64,000 bases of DNA. It comes from JBDRCC01 sp043822065 [NCBI: archaeon]. GTDB taxonomy: Archaea > Undinarchaeota > CAZHTU01. The position numbers and the translations under genes are program-made. The notes beneath the pieces were generated by a model. That model was given only the letters and a program-made list of their open reading frames with translations, did no database searches and had not been told where the DNA came from. The stretch spans positions 16,578-80,577 of the forward strand of contig JBDRCC010000006.1 of the NCBI GenBank assembly GCA_043822065.1, written 5' to 3'. Shown one piece after another: positions 1-8,838 of this stretch (the first letter of the stretch is position 1; each line of letters starts with the position of its first letter).

Positions 1-3000
1 ATCGAGTTCATCCCTCAGCGCGCCGATGTCGGCGAGCACTACATAATGGTAAGCGCCGCAGACCAGTACGGGCTGGCTGCATACGAGGACTTCAAGCTGA
101 CAATACGCAGGATAAACAATCCGCCGGTGCTCTCGCCGATACCGGACCTTGTTGCAGTTCCGGGGCAGGAGTTCTACTACAAGGTGACCGCAACCGACCC
201 GGACGGCGACCCGCTGGCGTTTACCGACAACTCAACCATCTTTAACATATCTGCGGGCGGGATAATCAATTTCACTGCAACAGACGCCAACCTTGGCGAG
301 CACCCGACGGAAATATCCGTTTCGGACGGCCAGTACTCCGACAAGGAGCAGTTCCGCCTCAAGGTGCAGAGCATCTCCTACTGCGTAAAGGACTCAGACT
401 GCGTCTCCGGATACTGCAGGCATGACTGGGATGCTGAGAAGTTCTGCTCAGCCAACTCGACGGCATGCGTTTCCAACTATGAGACTGGGGCGGTAAAGAG
501 CTACCCGAGCGGCTCGCTGTTCGACACGGACACTGCAGACAAGGATGGCGAGGGCTACAGGTGCAGTCTCGGCCACTGGTCAGAGGACCCGTTCTCCACC
601 AAGGACACATTCTCCAAGATTGCCTTTAGCCATTCCGGGTATGACACGTCCACTCAGATAAAGCTGCCGCGCGGTGTTACGATAAGCGACGCCAGGCTGC
701 TCACCGAGGCATACTCAGCGATGTCCATTGACGTAGGCGTAGACGGCACTGAGGAGTACACCAGCAGGTACGAAAACCTGATTGCGGGCTCTGGCGGGCA
801 GTTTGGCTCAGCCCTTGCAGCAGCCGGCGACGTAAACCGGGACGGCTACGCAGACATACTAATCGGCGCAAGCCACGGCAACACTGCTTACCTCTACTTC
901 GGCTCGAAGACAGGTGCCACAGCCAAAGACTCAATCTCACTCACGAAGCTGTCCGGCTTCTTCGGCGCGTCAGTTGCTTCGGTCGGAGACATCGACGGCA
1001 ACAACCTCATAGACTTCATAGTCGGCGCACCTGGCAACAACTCCGCCTACATCTACCTGACGTATCCAAACCTAAGGTACAAGGACCACGAGTTCCGGCT
1101 AAGCGCCCAGACTGGGGACTTTGGCGCCGCAGTTTCCGGCGCAGGCGACGTGAACTCCGACAACTTCAAAGACTTCATTGTAGGCGCGCCTGCGGCAAAC
1201 AAGGCGTATGTCTACTACGGCGTCTACAAGAGCGTAAGCACACAGCCAGCTGTCAATCTAACCGGTCCGGCAGGTTTCGGCTCAGCGCTTGCCGCGGCTG
1301 GGGACATAAACAATGACGGGTACGACGACATAGCCGTCAGCGCCCCAGATTCAAAGAAGGTCTTTATCTACTATGGCTCTTCCGCAGGAATACTCGCTGA
1401 CTCCTACCAGGAACTTTCCGGCGAAGGGCTGTTCGGCTCGTCGGTGGCATCCGCAGGCGACGCCAACGGCGACGGATTCTCCGACCTAATCATCGGCGAC
1501 CCGTTCTCGAACAAGGCATACATCTACTACGGCAACGCGACAATGCTTGCGCAGCCAACTATCCTCCAAAAGCTGTCCGGCTTCTTCGGAAGCACGGTAT
1601 TCAGCGCGGGCGACGTCAACAACGACGGCTACGGCGACGTAATCATCAGCGCATACCAGACTGAGAAGCTGTACGTATACTTCGGCAGCGCAAATGGAAT
1701 AGACCCATCCTCTGAAGTTATAATAGACAAGGCGACAATCGGCGCCTTCGGCGAGGCAATTTCGCCGGGCGGCGACATAAACTACGACGGCTTCGACGAC
1801 ATAATATTCGGCTTCCCGCTCAACAATGAGGTTTATGTCTATTACCTGAACTCAGAGGGCGTGGACCTTGGCACCCCAATCGAAATAGTTGACATAAAGG
1901 GCGCCCTCCAGGCCAATGTCGACTCCTGCTCGCAGGACGTATGTACTGTGCCTGTGAAGATTACTTCAGGCTTCCCGCGGAACGTCACTGTCGACTCACT
2001 GCGCATTGTGTACTCCGTGCCTGGCGAAACCATTGTCATCGAGCAAAATGCAACTGCCAAACTGCCAGAGGGCGCAGGCTGCACAAGCCCTGAGAGCTGC
2101 CTGACTGGCACCTGCGTAATCTGCGGCAGCACTGGGCACTGCTCCGTCAGGAACTATCTTGTCGGGGACGGCTGCTGCCAGGCTGGCGAGGACGGGGCGA
2201 ATTCTCCTGCCGACTGCTGCAAGACGGGGGACGGCGTCTGCACCTCCAACTGCCAGCTCTTCCAGGACTACGACTGCCTGGTCGCGGAGGAAGAGGAAGA
2301 GGTTTTCCAAAACGAGATACTCCTGCAATTTTCCTCGCTCCCAAAGGATGGCATCCGTTCCAAGGTGATAACCAAGAAGTACATTGACCTTACTTCATTC
2401 GCAATCGACGTGAGGAACGACCTTCAGGACGTTTCATTCAGGATAAAGTCCTACCGGGCGCTTGACGAGCCGTTCGTCAAGCCGGAGGGGATACCCGACG
2501 CCCCAGGCCTGGTCTACAGGTACTTCAGCATAACTCCATACGACATCGGCAACGCAGATATCGACACAATAGCTCTGACGCTGAAGGTTGCAAAGGACTG
2601 GATTGCTGCAAACAATATTGATGAGAGCAAAATAACCGTCTACGAATACGCCAACAGCTGGGTTCCGCTCACGACGGGCTACCTAACTTCCGACCTGAAC
2701 TTTGCATATTACGCCACCTCCCTGGAGTCCCTCTCTTACTTTGCCATTTCCGGCGGGGAGCCAGGCATAACCGAGGCTGGCAAGGTGCCTGCCGAGGTCG
2801 ACAAGGGCGCAAGGCTCACGCTTCCGATATTCTCCGTGCCGCGCGAAGCCAACATCCTTGAGATTTTCCCAGTCGACGTGCGCGTCGCCAATATCGAGGG
2901 CGCGACGCTCCAGGACATAAAGCTTGAGTTAGTGGCGCCTGACGGCTGGACTGTTTCAGAGCCGCAGACATTCCAGACGCTCTCGCCAGGCGACTTCATA

Positions 3001-3606
3001 GACACCAGGTTCAAGGTTGCGAGCAAGGTATACGAGGCGCAGACTCCAGTGTCATTGACTTTCCTGATGACCTCCGGCGGCGAAACCGTGCTTACAAAGG
3101 AGGTTGAGCTCCAGGTGAATGTGCCTGACTTCCTGGTCGTGCCAGACCCGAAGATTCTCCTGGAAGGCAAGGGTCAGCTGAGGGTGTACACAATAATCAA
3201 CAGCGACAGGTATGAGGGCGAGGACCTGTCCATTGAAATGAACCTCAACGACCGCGGCAGCACAATCCTGACTGACGTGTACCGCCCGCAGGTAACCAAG
3301 GGCCTGACAATCAAGTACCAGGACTACTCCCTCACAACTCCGCTGGAAGACAAGGACTACAAGGTCAAGGCAGTAATGTACCTCAGGGGCATACCTGTGG
3401 GCAGCTCCGAGACTTCCGTTGACCTGTCCAACATCGTGCCTGCGAAAGTTGCGATAAGCGCCCCGACGACAGTGCTTGTGGGTGTGTTTGCCGGATTTGC
3501 TGTGCTGCTCTTGCTAGCATACGGTGCGATGAAGCGCGGCTACCTTGACAAACTCATTGCGTCATTTGGCAGGCTCCGCGAGCTTAGGAAGCCGATATAC
3601 AGCTAA
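1..3606 (+). CDS. FG-GAP beta-propeller surface protein with PGF-pre-PGF domain (5' partial)
   Basis: The reading frame is open from base 1, so the true start lies upstream; the ATG at 46 is internal. In order it has a cadherin/Ig-like repeat (about residues 30-110), a Cys-containing linker, seven FG-GAP repeats with calcium-loop signatures such as DVNRDGYAD and DINNDGYDD (about 245-610, a full integrin-alpha-like propeller), a Cys-rich segment (about 685-755), a PGF-pre-PGF type domain (about 765-905), further beta-rich domains and one C-terminal membrane helix followed by a short basic tail. Family knowledge places such proteins on the archaeal cell surface, in adhesion or envelope structure. 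The domain reading is firm; the ligand is unknown. Confidence 0.88.
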   Translation: MEFIPQRADVGEHYIMVSAADQYGLAAYEDFKLTIRRINNPPVLSPIPDLVAVPGQEFYYKVTATDPDGDPLAFTDNSTIFNISAGGIINFTATDANLGEHPTEISVSDGQYSDKEQFRLKVQSISYCVKDSDCVSGYCRHDWDAEKFCSANSTACVSNYETGAVKSYPSGSLFDTDTADKDGEGYRCSLGHWSEDPFSTKDTFSKIAFSHSGYDTSTQIKLPRGVTISDARLLTEAYSAMSIDVGVDGTEEYTSRYENLIAGSGGQFGSALAAAGDVNRDGYADILIGASHGNTAYLYFGSKTGATAKDSISLTKLSGFFGASVASVGDIDGNNLIDFIVGAPGNNSAYIYLTYPNLRYKDHEFRLSAQTGDFGAAVSGAGDVNSDNFKDFIVGAPAANKAYVYYGVYKSVSTQPAVNLTGPAGFGSALAAAGDINNDGYDDIAVSAPDSKKVFIYYGSSAGILADSYQELSGEGLFGSSVASAGDANGDGFSDLIIGDPFSNKAYIYYGNATMLAQPTILQKLSGFFGSTVFSAGDVNNDGYGDVIISAYQTEKLYVYFGSANGIDPSSEVIIDKATIGAFGEAISPGGDINYDGFDDIIFGFPLNNEVYVYYLNSEGVDLGTPIEIVDIKGALQANVDSCSQDVCTVPVKITSGFPRNVTVDSLRIVYSVPGETIVIEQNATAKLPEGAGCTSPESCLTGTCVICGSTGHCSVRNYLVGDGCCQAGEDGANSPADCCKTGDGVCTSNCQLFQDYDCLVAEEEEEVFQNEILLQFSSLPKDGIRSKVITKKYIDLTSFAIDVRNDLQDVSFRIKSYRALDEPFVKPEGIPDAPGLVYRYFSITPYDIGNADIDTIALTLKVAKDWIAANNIDESKITVYEYANSWVPLTTGYLTSDLNFAYYATSLESLSYFAISGGEPGITEAGKVPAEVDKGARLTLPIFSVPREANILEIFPVDVRVANIEGATLQDIKLELVAPDGWTVSEPQTFQTLSPGDFIDTRFKVASKVYEAQTPVSLTFLMTSGGETVLTKEVELQVNVPDFLVVPDPKILLEGKGQLRVYTIINSDRYEGEDLSIEMNLNDRGSTILTDVYRPQVTKGLTIKYQDYSLTTPLEDKDYKVKAVMYLRGIPVGSSETSVDLSNIVPAKVAISAPTTVLVGVFAGFAVLLLLAYGAMKRGYLDKLIASFGRLRELRKPIYS

Positions 3607-3664
3607 GAAACCAGGCTGAAACCAAAAGATTATATACTGTCTTTCTATATATCCCTCGAGGAAT

Positions 3665-3931
3665 ATGGTATACGTCTTTGGCATAGATATGCCCATAATG
3701 GAGCTACTTCTTGTATATGCTGTCCTCTCTGGGATAAGCCTTCTTGTGCTTGTGTATGAGATCTTCAAGCTGAAATCCCTGCTGCTTACCGAGAAGAAGG
3801 CGCTGACCGAGTTTGAGACGGATATAAACCGGTTTGAAGCCGAGGAAAAGAAGCTAGAGGAAGAGGAAAGAAAGCTTGCAGAGGAAGAGGCAAGGCTTGC
3901 CCAGGACGAAGCCGCCCTTGAAGAGGCTTAA
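3665..3931 (+). CDS. Small membrane-anchored coiled-coil protein
   Basis: 88 residues: an N-terminal hydrophobic helix (about residues 10-32) followed by a highly charged heptad-like helix rich in Glu, Lys and Ala (about 45-88). The layout suggests a membrane-tethered coiled coil on one side of the membrane. A TATA-like element lies about 30 bases upstream and a GAGG purine run sits just before the ATG, so the gene probably has its own promoter despite following the surface protein closely. I do not recognise a family. Low-complexity charge could mislead, but the context and start signals support a real gene. Confidence 0.6.
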   Translation: MVYVFGIDMPIMELLLVYAVLSGISLLVLVYEIFKLKSLLLTEKKALTEFETDINRFEAEEKKLEEEERKLAEEEARLAQDEAALEEA

Positions 3932-3997
3932 GCCTAGCTGCTTTGGCAGTCCAACCCAGAAGCAAAATTAAATAAAGCCATCTAGCATTCCTCCGTT

Positions 3998-5248
3998 ATG
4001 GATGCGCTAATACTTGCCGCAGGCAAAGGGGAGCGGATGTGGCCCCTGACTGACACCCGCCCGAAAGTCCTGCTTCCTGCAGCCGGAAAGACATTTCTTG
4101 AGTGGAATATTCTCGCCCTGAAAGAGGCAGGAATCCGCTCCGCAGTCATAATCGTCTCTGACGACCGGATAGAAAAGGCGCTTGGAAAATCCTGTTATGG
4201 CGTACGGCTGCAGTATGTCCTGCAGTCCCCGCCTGCGGGCACAGGGGACGCCGTGCTCAAGGCAGAGGGCAAGGTCAAGCCGCCGTTCCTCTGCATAAAC
4301 GGGGACAGCCTCGTAAACGGCAAGGAGGTCTCAAGGATAATCGCCAGGCACAAGGCGTCAGGCAAGAACGTCCTCGGAGTCATGAAAGTGGACGACATAT
4401 CCCAATTTGGGGAGATACTCTTCTCCGACACAGGATTGGTCAGCGAAATCCGCGAAAAGCCGCCCGCTCCAACGAGCTCTTTTGCGTCATGCGGCATATA
4501 TGCCTTCACAAAGGAGGTATTCTCCGCGCTAAAGAGGATAAAAAAATCCCCCCGTGGCGAATACGAGCTCACCGACGCGCTTCAGCTGCTGGCTGACGAA
4601 AAAAAGCTATACTCCGTCAAGGTAGCCTTCTGGAAGCACCTGTCATACCCCTGGGACCTTCTTGAAATCAACGAGCAGATATTATCCTCACTCAAGACAA
4701 AGGTCAACGGGACCGTCGAGAAGGGGGCGACTTTGAAGGGCGCGGTCTACGTGGGCAAAGGCGCACTTGTGAAATCCGGGGCGTACATCGAGGGTCCAGC
4801 CTACATAGGCGAAAATGCGACAGTGGGGCCCAACTGCTTCATCCGCAAATCAACTTCGCTCGGCAGCGGCGTCCGCATCGGAAACGCAGTTGAGATAAAA
4901 AATTCCATAATCATGGACAACACCTATATCTCCCACCTTACATACGTCGGCGACTCAGTCATAGGCTCCAACTGCAATCTCGGCGCCGGGACAGTCTGCG
5001 CAAACCTCCGCCTCGACAACGGCACCTGTAAGGCCCCAGTAAAGGGCAAGCTCATCGACAGCAGGCGCAGAAAGCTCGGGCTAATAATGGGGGACAACTC
5101 CCAGACCGGCATACACTCCGTTATAAACCCTGGAAAATTCATCGGGTCAAACTCAATAGTGGCTCCCGGCGTCCAAGTGACCAAAAACATCCCGTCCAAT
5201 TCCTTTGTTTCAGTGACGCAGAATTTGGAGGTGAAAGAATGCTCATAG
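3998..5248 (+). CDS. GlmU-like sugar-1-phosphate nucleotidyltransferase/acetyltransferase
   Basis: 416 residues. The N-terminal half is a nucleotidyltransferase with the signature LAAGKGERMWPLT followed by RPKVLLP, binding NTP and sugar phosphate. The C-terminal half (about residue 235 on) is a left-handed beta-helix of hexapeptide repeats, as in archaeal bifunctional GlmU/Sugar-1-P nucleotidylyltransferases that make UDP-GlcNAc or related activated sugars. A TATA-like AT-rich element lies about 27 bases upstream of the ATG. The stop overlaps the start of the thymidylate kinase gene by 10 bases, so they are co-transcribed. Exact sugar specificity cannot be read from sequence. Confidence 0.88.
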   Translation: MDALILAAGKGERMWPLTDTRPKVLLPAAGKTFLEWNILALKEAGIRSAVIIVSDDRIEKALGKSCYGVRLQYVLQSPPAGTGDAVLKAEGKVKPPFLCINGDSLVNGKEVSRIIARHKASGKNVLGVMKVDDISQFGEILFSDTGLVSEIREKPPAPTSSFASCGIYAFTKEVFSALKRIKKSPRGEYELTDALQLLADEKKLYSVKVAFWKHLSYPWDLLEINEQILSSLKTKVNGTVEKGATLKGAVYVGKGALVKSGAYIEGPAYIGENATVGPNCFIRKSTSLGSGVRIGNAVEIKNSIIMDNTYISHLTYVGDSVIGSNCNLGAGTVCANLRLDNGTCKAPVKGKLIDSRRRKLGLIMGDNSQTGIHSVINPGKFIGSNSIVAPGVQVTKNIPSNSFVSVTQNLEVKECS

Positions 5249-5823
5249 CAATAGAGGGCATTGACGGCTCCGGCAAGGGGACTCAGTGCGAACTTCTGAA
5301 AAAATGGCTGAAGAAAGAGGGTTACGATGTTGTTGTGACTGCTGAGCCGACGCGGGGATATGTCGGGCAGCTAATCCGGAAGATATTGCGGAACGACCTC
5401 GACGTTGACCCAAAATCCCTGGCTCTGCTGTTCACAGCAGACAGGTTTGAGCACCAGGTAAAGGTGCTTGAGAAGCTTAAGGACCAGATAGTGATAACCG
5501 ACAGGTATTCCCTGAGCACGTATGCATACCAGGCAGCGCAGGGCGTGCCAGTCAGCTACCTGGAGAAGATACATGCCGGCATAATGAAGCCAGACCTCCA
5601 GATACTCCTGGACGTCAAGCCGGAGAATGCCGTAAAGCGCCTAAGGACAAACCACAAGTTTGAGAAGCCGGACTTCCTGAAGCGCGTCCGGAGGAAATAC
5701 CTTGAGCTTGCTGACGAGGACACATATGTCGTCTCCAGCGAGAAGAAGGTGCAGGACACATTCAAGGACATACAGAAAATAGTGAGGAACTACCTTAAAC
5801 GCAGGTATCAATCTAAAAAATGA
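5239..5823 (+). CDS. tmk: Thymidylate kinase
   Basis: 194 residues, the usual size. The P-loop GIDGSGKGTQ is at the N terminus, the TMP-binding DRY motif is in ITDRYSLSTYAYQ (about residue 92), and a LID-like basic region follows. It phosphorylates dTMP to dTDP for DNA synthesis in the cytoplasm. The P-loop has KGT rather than the common KST, which is tolerated in the family. It overlaps the upstream GlmU-like gene by 10 bases, and its TGA shares four bases with the ATG of endA, so the three genes form one operon. Confidence 0.95.
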   Translation: MLIAIEGIDGSGKGTQCELLKKWLKKEGYDVVVTAEPTRGYVGQLIRKILRNDLDVDPKSLALLFTADRFEHQVKVLEKLKDQIVITDRYSLSTYAYQAAQGVPVSYLEKIHAGIMKPDLQILLDVKPENAVKRLRTNHKFEKPDFLKRVRRKYLELADEDTYVVSSEKKVQDTFKDIQKIVRNYLKRRYQSKK

Positions 5824-6350
5824 GCGAAAAAGCCGCCAGCGCCCTCCTTAGCACGGACAGGGCCATAGTCTTTGACGAGAAGGATGCGAGCAGGATTTGG
5901 AACAAGGGCCACTTTGGCGAGTACCACGGCGGAAACCTTGAGCTTTCCATGCTCGAGGCGCTTTTCCTCATGGAGCAGGGGCGGCTTGCGCTCACTGACG
6001 GTGCAGGGAAGGAAATAAGCTACAAGCAGCTTTACACGGACTGCACAAAAAAGTACGAAAACTTTGTTTCAACCTTCGACGCCTACAAGGACCTGCGCGC
6101 GCGGGGCTACATCGTCAAGACAGGCTTCAAGTTTGGCGCGCACTTCAGGCTTTACCCGAAGGGCACAAACCCTGGCGAGGGGCACAGCGACTTTCTTGTC
6201 AACGTCCTTTCGGAGGAGTACCCATTCTCCCTGCAGGATTTGTCCAGGTCGGTCCGCCTTTCCCACAGCGTGAAAAAGAAGATATGGTACGCCGTTGTTG
6301 ATTCAGAGGGTGACCTGACCTACTATGAAATCGTCAGGGTCAAGCCTTAG
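5820..6350 (+). CDS. endA: tRNA-splicing endonuclease
   Basis: 176 residues, the length of the archaeal homotetrameric enzyme with one catalytic repeat. The C-terminal catalytic domain shows FKFGAHFRLYPKG, then HSDFLV, then HSVKKKIWYAVV; the triad is Tyr112, His122 and a Lys within 152-154. It cuts bulge-helix-bulge introns in pre-tRNA and pre-rRNA. The ATGA overlap with tmk implies translational coupling. The catalytic residues all appear intact. Confidence 0.95.
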   Translation: MSEKAASALLSTDRAIVFDEKDASRIWNKGHFGEYHGGNLELSMLEALFLMEQGRLALTDGAGKEISYKQLYTDCTKKYENFVSTFDAYKDLRARGYIVKTGFKFGAHFRLYPKGTNPGEGHSDFLVNVLSEEYPFSLQDLSRSVRLSHSVKKKIWYAVVDSEGDLTYYEIVRVKP

Positions 6351-6355
6351 CCGCC

Positions 6356-6784
6356 TTAATACGCCTTGAAGTCCTTCACTACCCCGCTCGCCTGTTTTAG
6401 GTTGTCAACCGAGAACGCTATCTGCCCCCTGTTGTTCTCCTTGTTTTTCCCAAGCAGGTAGACTGACTCGACGTTAACCCCCGCCTCGGCAAGCTTTCCC
6501 GCGACCTTGGCGAGCTCCCCCGGCCTGTCTATGAGCTCAAGCACCATTATGTCGCTCTCGGTAAAATTTATGTTGTTTTTCTGGAGCGCGTTTCTCGTGG
6601 TCGAAAGGTCGTCAGTGACAACCTTGATTAAGCCGTTCTTCGGCTTCCCCTCCGCAGGGAGCTCGAAGGCGCAAACCGCTTCGGTGGCAATCGCCTTTAT
6701 GTTCACCGCGCTTTTGGCGAGGCATCCGGTTACCTCCGCCAATGAACCAATCTTGTTTTTAACTATAATATTGAATTGCTTCAT
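6356..6784 (-). CDS. Tandem ACT-domain regulatory protein
   Basis: 142 residues with two ACT-like modules: residues 1-70 begin QFNIIVKNKIGSLAEVTGCLA, and residues 72-142 contain LELIDRPGELAKVAGKLAEAGVNVESVYLL. ACT domains bind small ligands, usually amino acids, and regulate metabolism. No enzyme domain is attached, so this is a free-standing sensor or regulator. It is convergent with endA, with only five bases between the stop codons. The ligand is unknown. Confidence 0.85.
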   Translation of the reverse strand: MKQFNIIVKNKIGSLAEVTGCLAKSAVNIKAIATEAVCAFELPAEGKPKNGLIKVVTDDLSTTRNALQKNNINFTESDIMVLELIDRPGELAKVAGKLAEAGVNVESVYLLGKNKENNRGQIAFSVDNLKQASGVVKDFKAY

Positions 6785-6823
6785 ACCCAGTATTACGCGC
6801 TTGAGGCTTATATACCTTGGGCG

Positions 6824-7612
6824 TTATGGGAGGTGCATCAGCCAGTAGGCCACCTTTATCCCAAAAGCAGCCCCCATAATGGCAATCTGCCGGCCAAGCC
6901 GGTATTCCCTCAGCTTTCCGCTTAGCAGGAGGGCAAGCCACACCAAGAAGAGGTAGGGCGGCACTATCGACAGCAGGTGGACGCTCTTGTGCGTCCAGGC
7001 GCCGAGCGCTATCCCCGCAATCTCGTCAAAGCCGGTTATGAAACCCGTGATGTAGACCAGGAACCTGTCCCGCAGGTCTAACTCGTTGAAAGCCAGCATT
7101 ATGGCCATGAGAAATAATAGGTTCATGCCGTACTCAAGGCTGAACCCTGAATAAAACACGTCAAACATGAACAGCATCAAAATCGTCCCAAACGCCAGCA
7201 GGCGGAAATTTATCTGCTGCAGGGTCTTTTCCTTTAGGTGCGCCCAGAAGTTCTCGGCTGCCCAGTATATTATCCCATACCCTGGCAAGAGGAATATCGG
7301 GACGCTAAAATAGTCGACAAAAGTGTACTCGAAGAGGCCTAGCCACACCCCCACTATCTCGTGCGTGAAGCCAACCACGGACGCCATCACCAGGAATATT
7401 CTTCCAAGGCGGTCTGAGTTCCTCCAAAATATGACCCATAACACAACCAGCATCGAAAACATGACTTCCTCATAGCCGTTGACATACAGCCCGAGGGAAA
7501 GCATTATCATGAGGACGGAGAAGACCATGAAATGCCAGGGCTCCTCGAAGAACTTGCGCTCCCTGGGGGCTGGCTGCCCGAGCAGCTCCCAGATATGCTT
7601 CTCACGTATCAT
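6824..7612 (-). CDS. Polytopic membrane protein of unknown function
   Basis: 262 residues with about eight hydrophobic helices spread over residues 25-260 and short loops; the N-terminal 25 residues are charged and probably cytoplasmic. Several acidic and His residues lie within or next to helices (GFTHEIVG, GFDEIAG), which may matter for function. I do not recognise the family. It shares a divergent promoter region with the asparagine-synthetase-like gene, with a TATA-like element (reverse strand) around 7638-7648, about 30 bases from its ATG. Confidence 0.75.
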   Translation of the reverse strand: MIREKHIWELLGQPAPRERKFFEEPWHFMVFSVLMIMLSLGLYVNGYEEVMFSMLVVLWVIFWRNSDRLGRIFLVMASVVGFTHEIVGVWLGLFEYTFVDYFSVPIFLLPGYGIIYWAAENFWAHLKEKTLQQINFRLLAFGTILMLFMFDVFYSGFSLEYGMNLLFLMAIMLAFNELDLRDRFLVYITGFITGFDEIAGIALGAWTHKSVHLLSIVPPYLFLVWLALLLSGKLREYRLGRQIAIMGAAFGIKVAYWLMHLP

Positions 7613-7683
7613 GCATAGCCAAATCCAGCCAATTGTTAAATAATTTGCGAACTTATTTATCCTTTAGAGGAGTAGTCCCCTGT

Positions 7684-8442
7684 ATGCCGGCAGACAAATT
7701 CAAAGAAAGCGCAAAAACTCTCCTTTCCCTCCTAGAAAAGAGCGCCGCTTCCTGTTCGGAAGGGCTCACGCGGGCGTCGCTTGCCTTTTCCGGCGGACTC
7801 GATTCCGCAATCTTTGCGGGCATACTCCGCAAGCGGATTGGGCTTGAGCTTGTTGCAACCGGGGTAGCCGGCTCCTATGACCTCTCAAATGCGGCATCAG
7901 CCGCCTCGCAGCTTGGCATGCCCCTCAAACAGATAGTTCTGACAAAGGAGCAGATATGGGCTGCTGCGGATGCGGTTTCCAGGATTATAACGCCCGCGAA
8001 TCGGCTGAACGTCGAAATTGCTGTCCCCTTCTACATACTGTCCAAACAGATAACTACCCGGCACCTCTTTGCAGGACAGGGCGCGGATGAGCTCTTTGGA
8101 GGGTACTCGCGCTACACGCGCTCCAAAAACGCTCTTAGGGACATGGACGCTGACACTTCCGCGCTCCCCTTGGTTATAAACCGCAGGGAAGCCCGCGTCT
8201 GCAATAAATTCGGGGTCGAACTGCTCCTTCCATACTTGGGCAAGGAGCTGGCACTTTATGCCCTGAGCCTGCCTGTCGAGTACAGAATCTCAGGCGAAAA
8301 CCGGAAAGCAGTCCTTAGGGAAGCCGGCCGGCTTTTGGGTCTGCCGCCTGCCATTACAAACCAAAAGAAGAAGGCAATGCAGTACGGCTCTGGAATCTCC
8401 AAGGCGCTGCGGGGCTACTGGACTGCTAATTCTGCATTATGA
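7684..8442 (+). CDS. Asparagine synthetase-like ATP-pyrophosphatase domain protein
   Basis: About 252 residues, matching the C-terminal synthetase domain of AsnB without the N-terminal glutaminase. The PP-loop SFSGGLDSA-type motif is seen as LAFSGGLDSAI, and GQGADELFGGY is the second family signature. It likely adenylates a carboxylate and transfers nitrogen; free-standing homologues occur in archaea and their substrate is uncertain. I chose the ATG at 7684 because a GAGGAG Shine-Dalgarno precedes it and a TATA-like box lies about 28 bases upstream; an in-frame start at 7633 would sit inside that promoter. The 3' end overlaps the convergent lipoprotein gene by 17 bases. Confidence 0.85.
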   Translation: MPADKFKESAKTLLSLLEKSAASCSEGLTRASLAFSGGLDSAIFAGILRKRIGLELVATGVAGSYDLSNAASAASQLGMPLKQIVLTKEQIWAAADAVSRIITPANRLNVEIAVPFYILSKQITTRHLFAGQGADELFGGYSRYTRSKNALRDMDADTSALPLVINRREARVCNKFGVELLLPYLGKELALYALSLPVEYRISGENRKAVLREAGRLLGLPPAITNQKKKAMQYGSGISKALRGYWTANSAL

Positions 8443-8740
8443 ATTTGCAGTCCGGCGTTACTTCTACAAAATGGTGTGCGTCGCCAAGCCTGTACTGGGG
8501 GCACTGGTTGTCTGGGTTGTCGTCCACTTCCACCCTCGGGCTGTGCGCCACGTCGCACACCCAGTCCTCACCAATTTGCCCGAGGCAGGGTCCAGTCGAA
8601 AGGTCTGAACCTGCGTCCCGCCTGGCGATGCATGCCTGGAGGCACAGCTCCTTTTCGGTAAGCGGCTTTTCATGCCGGGAAATGCAGCCGAGCGAAATCA
8701 AAACAAGGCATAAAAGGCAAATCCATAGCGCTCGCTTCAT
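8426..8740 (-). CDS. Small cysteine-rich lipoprotein
   Basis: 104 residues. A Lys/Arg start, a hydrophobic stretch and a lipobox-like LISLGC at about residues 14-19 indicate a lipid-anchored secreted protein. The mature part has six further Cys residues, enough for three disulfides or a metal site. No known family recognised. Its 3' end overlaps the Asn-synthetase-like gene on the other strand. Confidence 0.75.
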   Translation of the reverse strand: MKRALWICLLCLVLISLGCISRHEKPLTEKELCLQACIARRDAGSDLSTGPCLGQIGEDWVCDVAHSPRVEVDDNPDNQCPQYRLGDAHHFVEVTPDCKFIMQN

Positions 8741-8800
8741 GCTGATAGAAATCTCCTCAACTCTTATATAATTTGCTAAACCGCATCCTGAACTCCTTAG

Positions 8801-8838
8801 GAAACCTTAAAAAAGCCACCCGTACTAATCCATCGACT
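8801..8838 (+). promoter_or_regulatory. gdhA core promoter
   Basis: A purine-rich BRE-like stretch followed by a CTTAAAAAA TATA element around 8808-8816. The expected initiation point, about 25 bases downstream, falls at or next to the ATG at 8839. This suggests a leaderless transcript and decides the start codon of glutamate dehydrogenase. Confidence 0.6.
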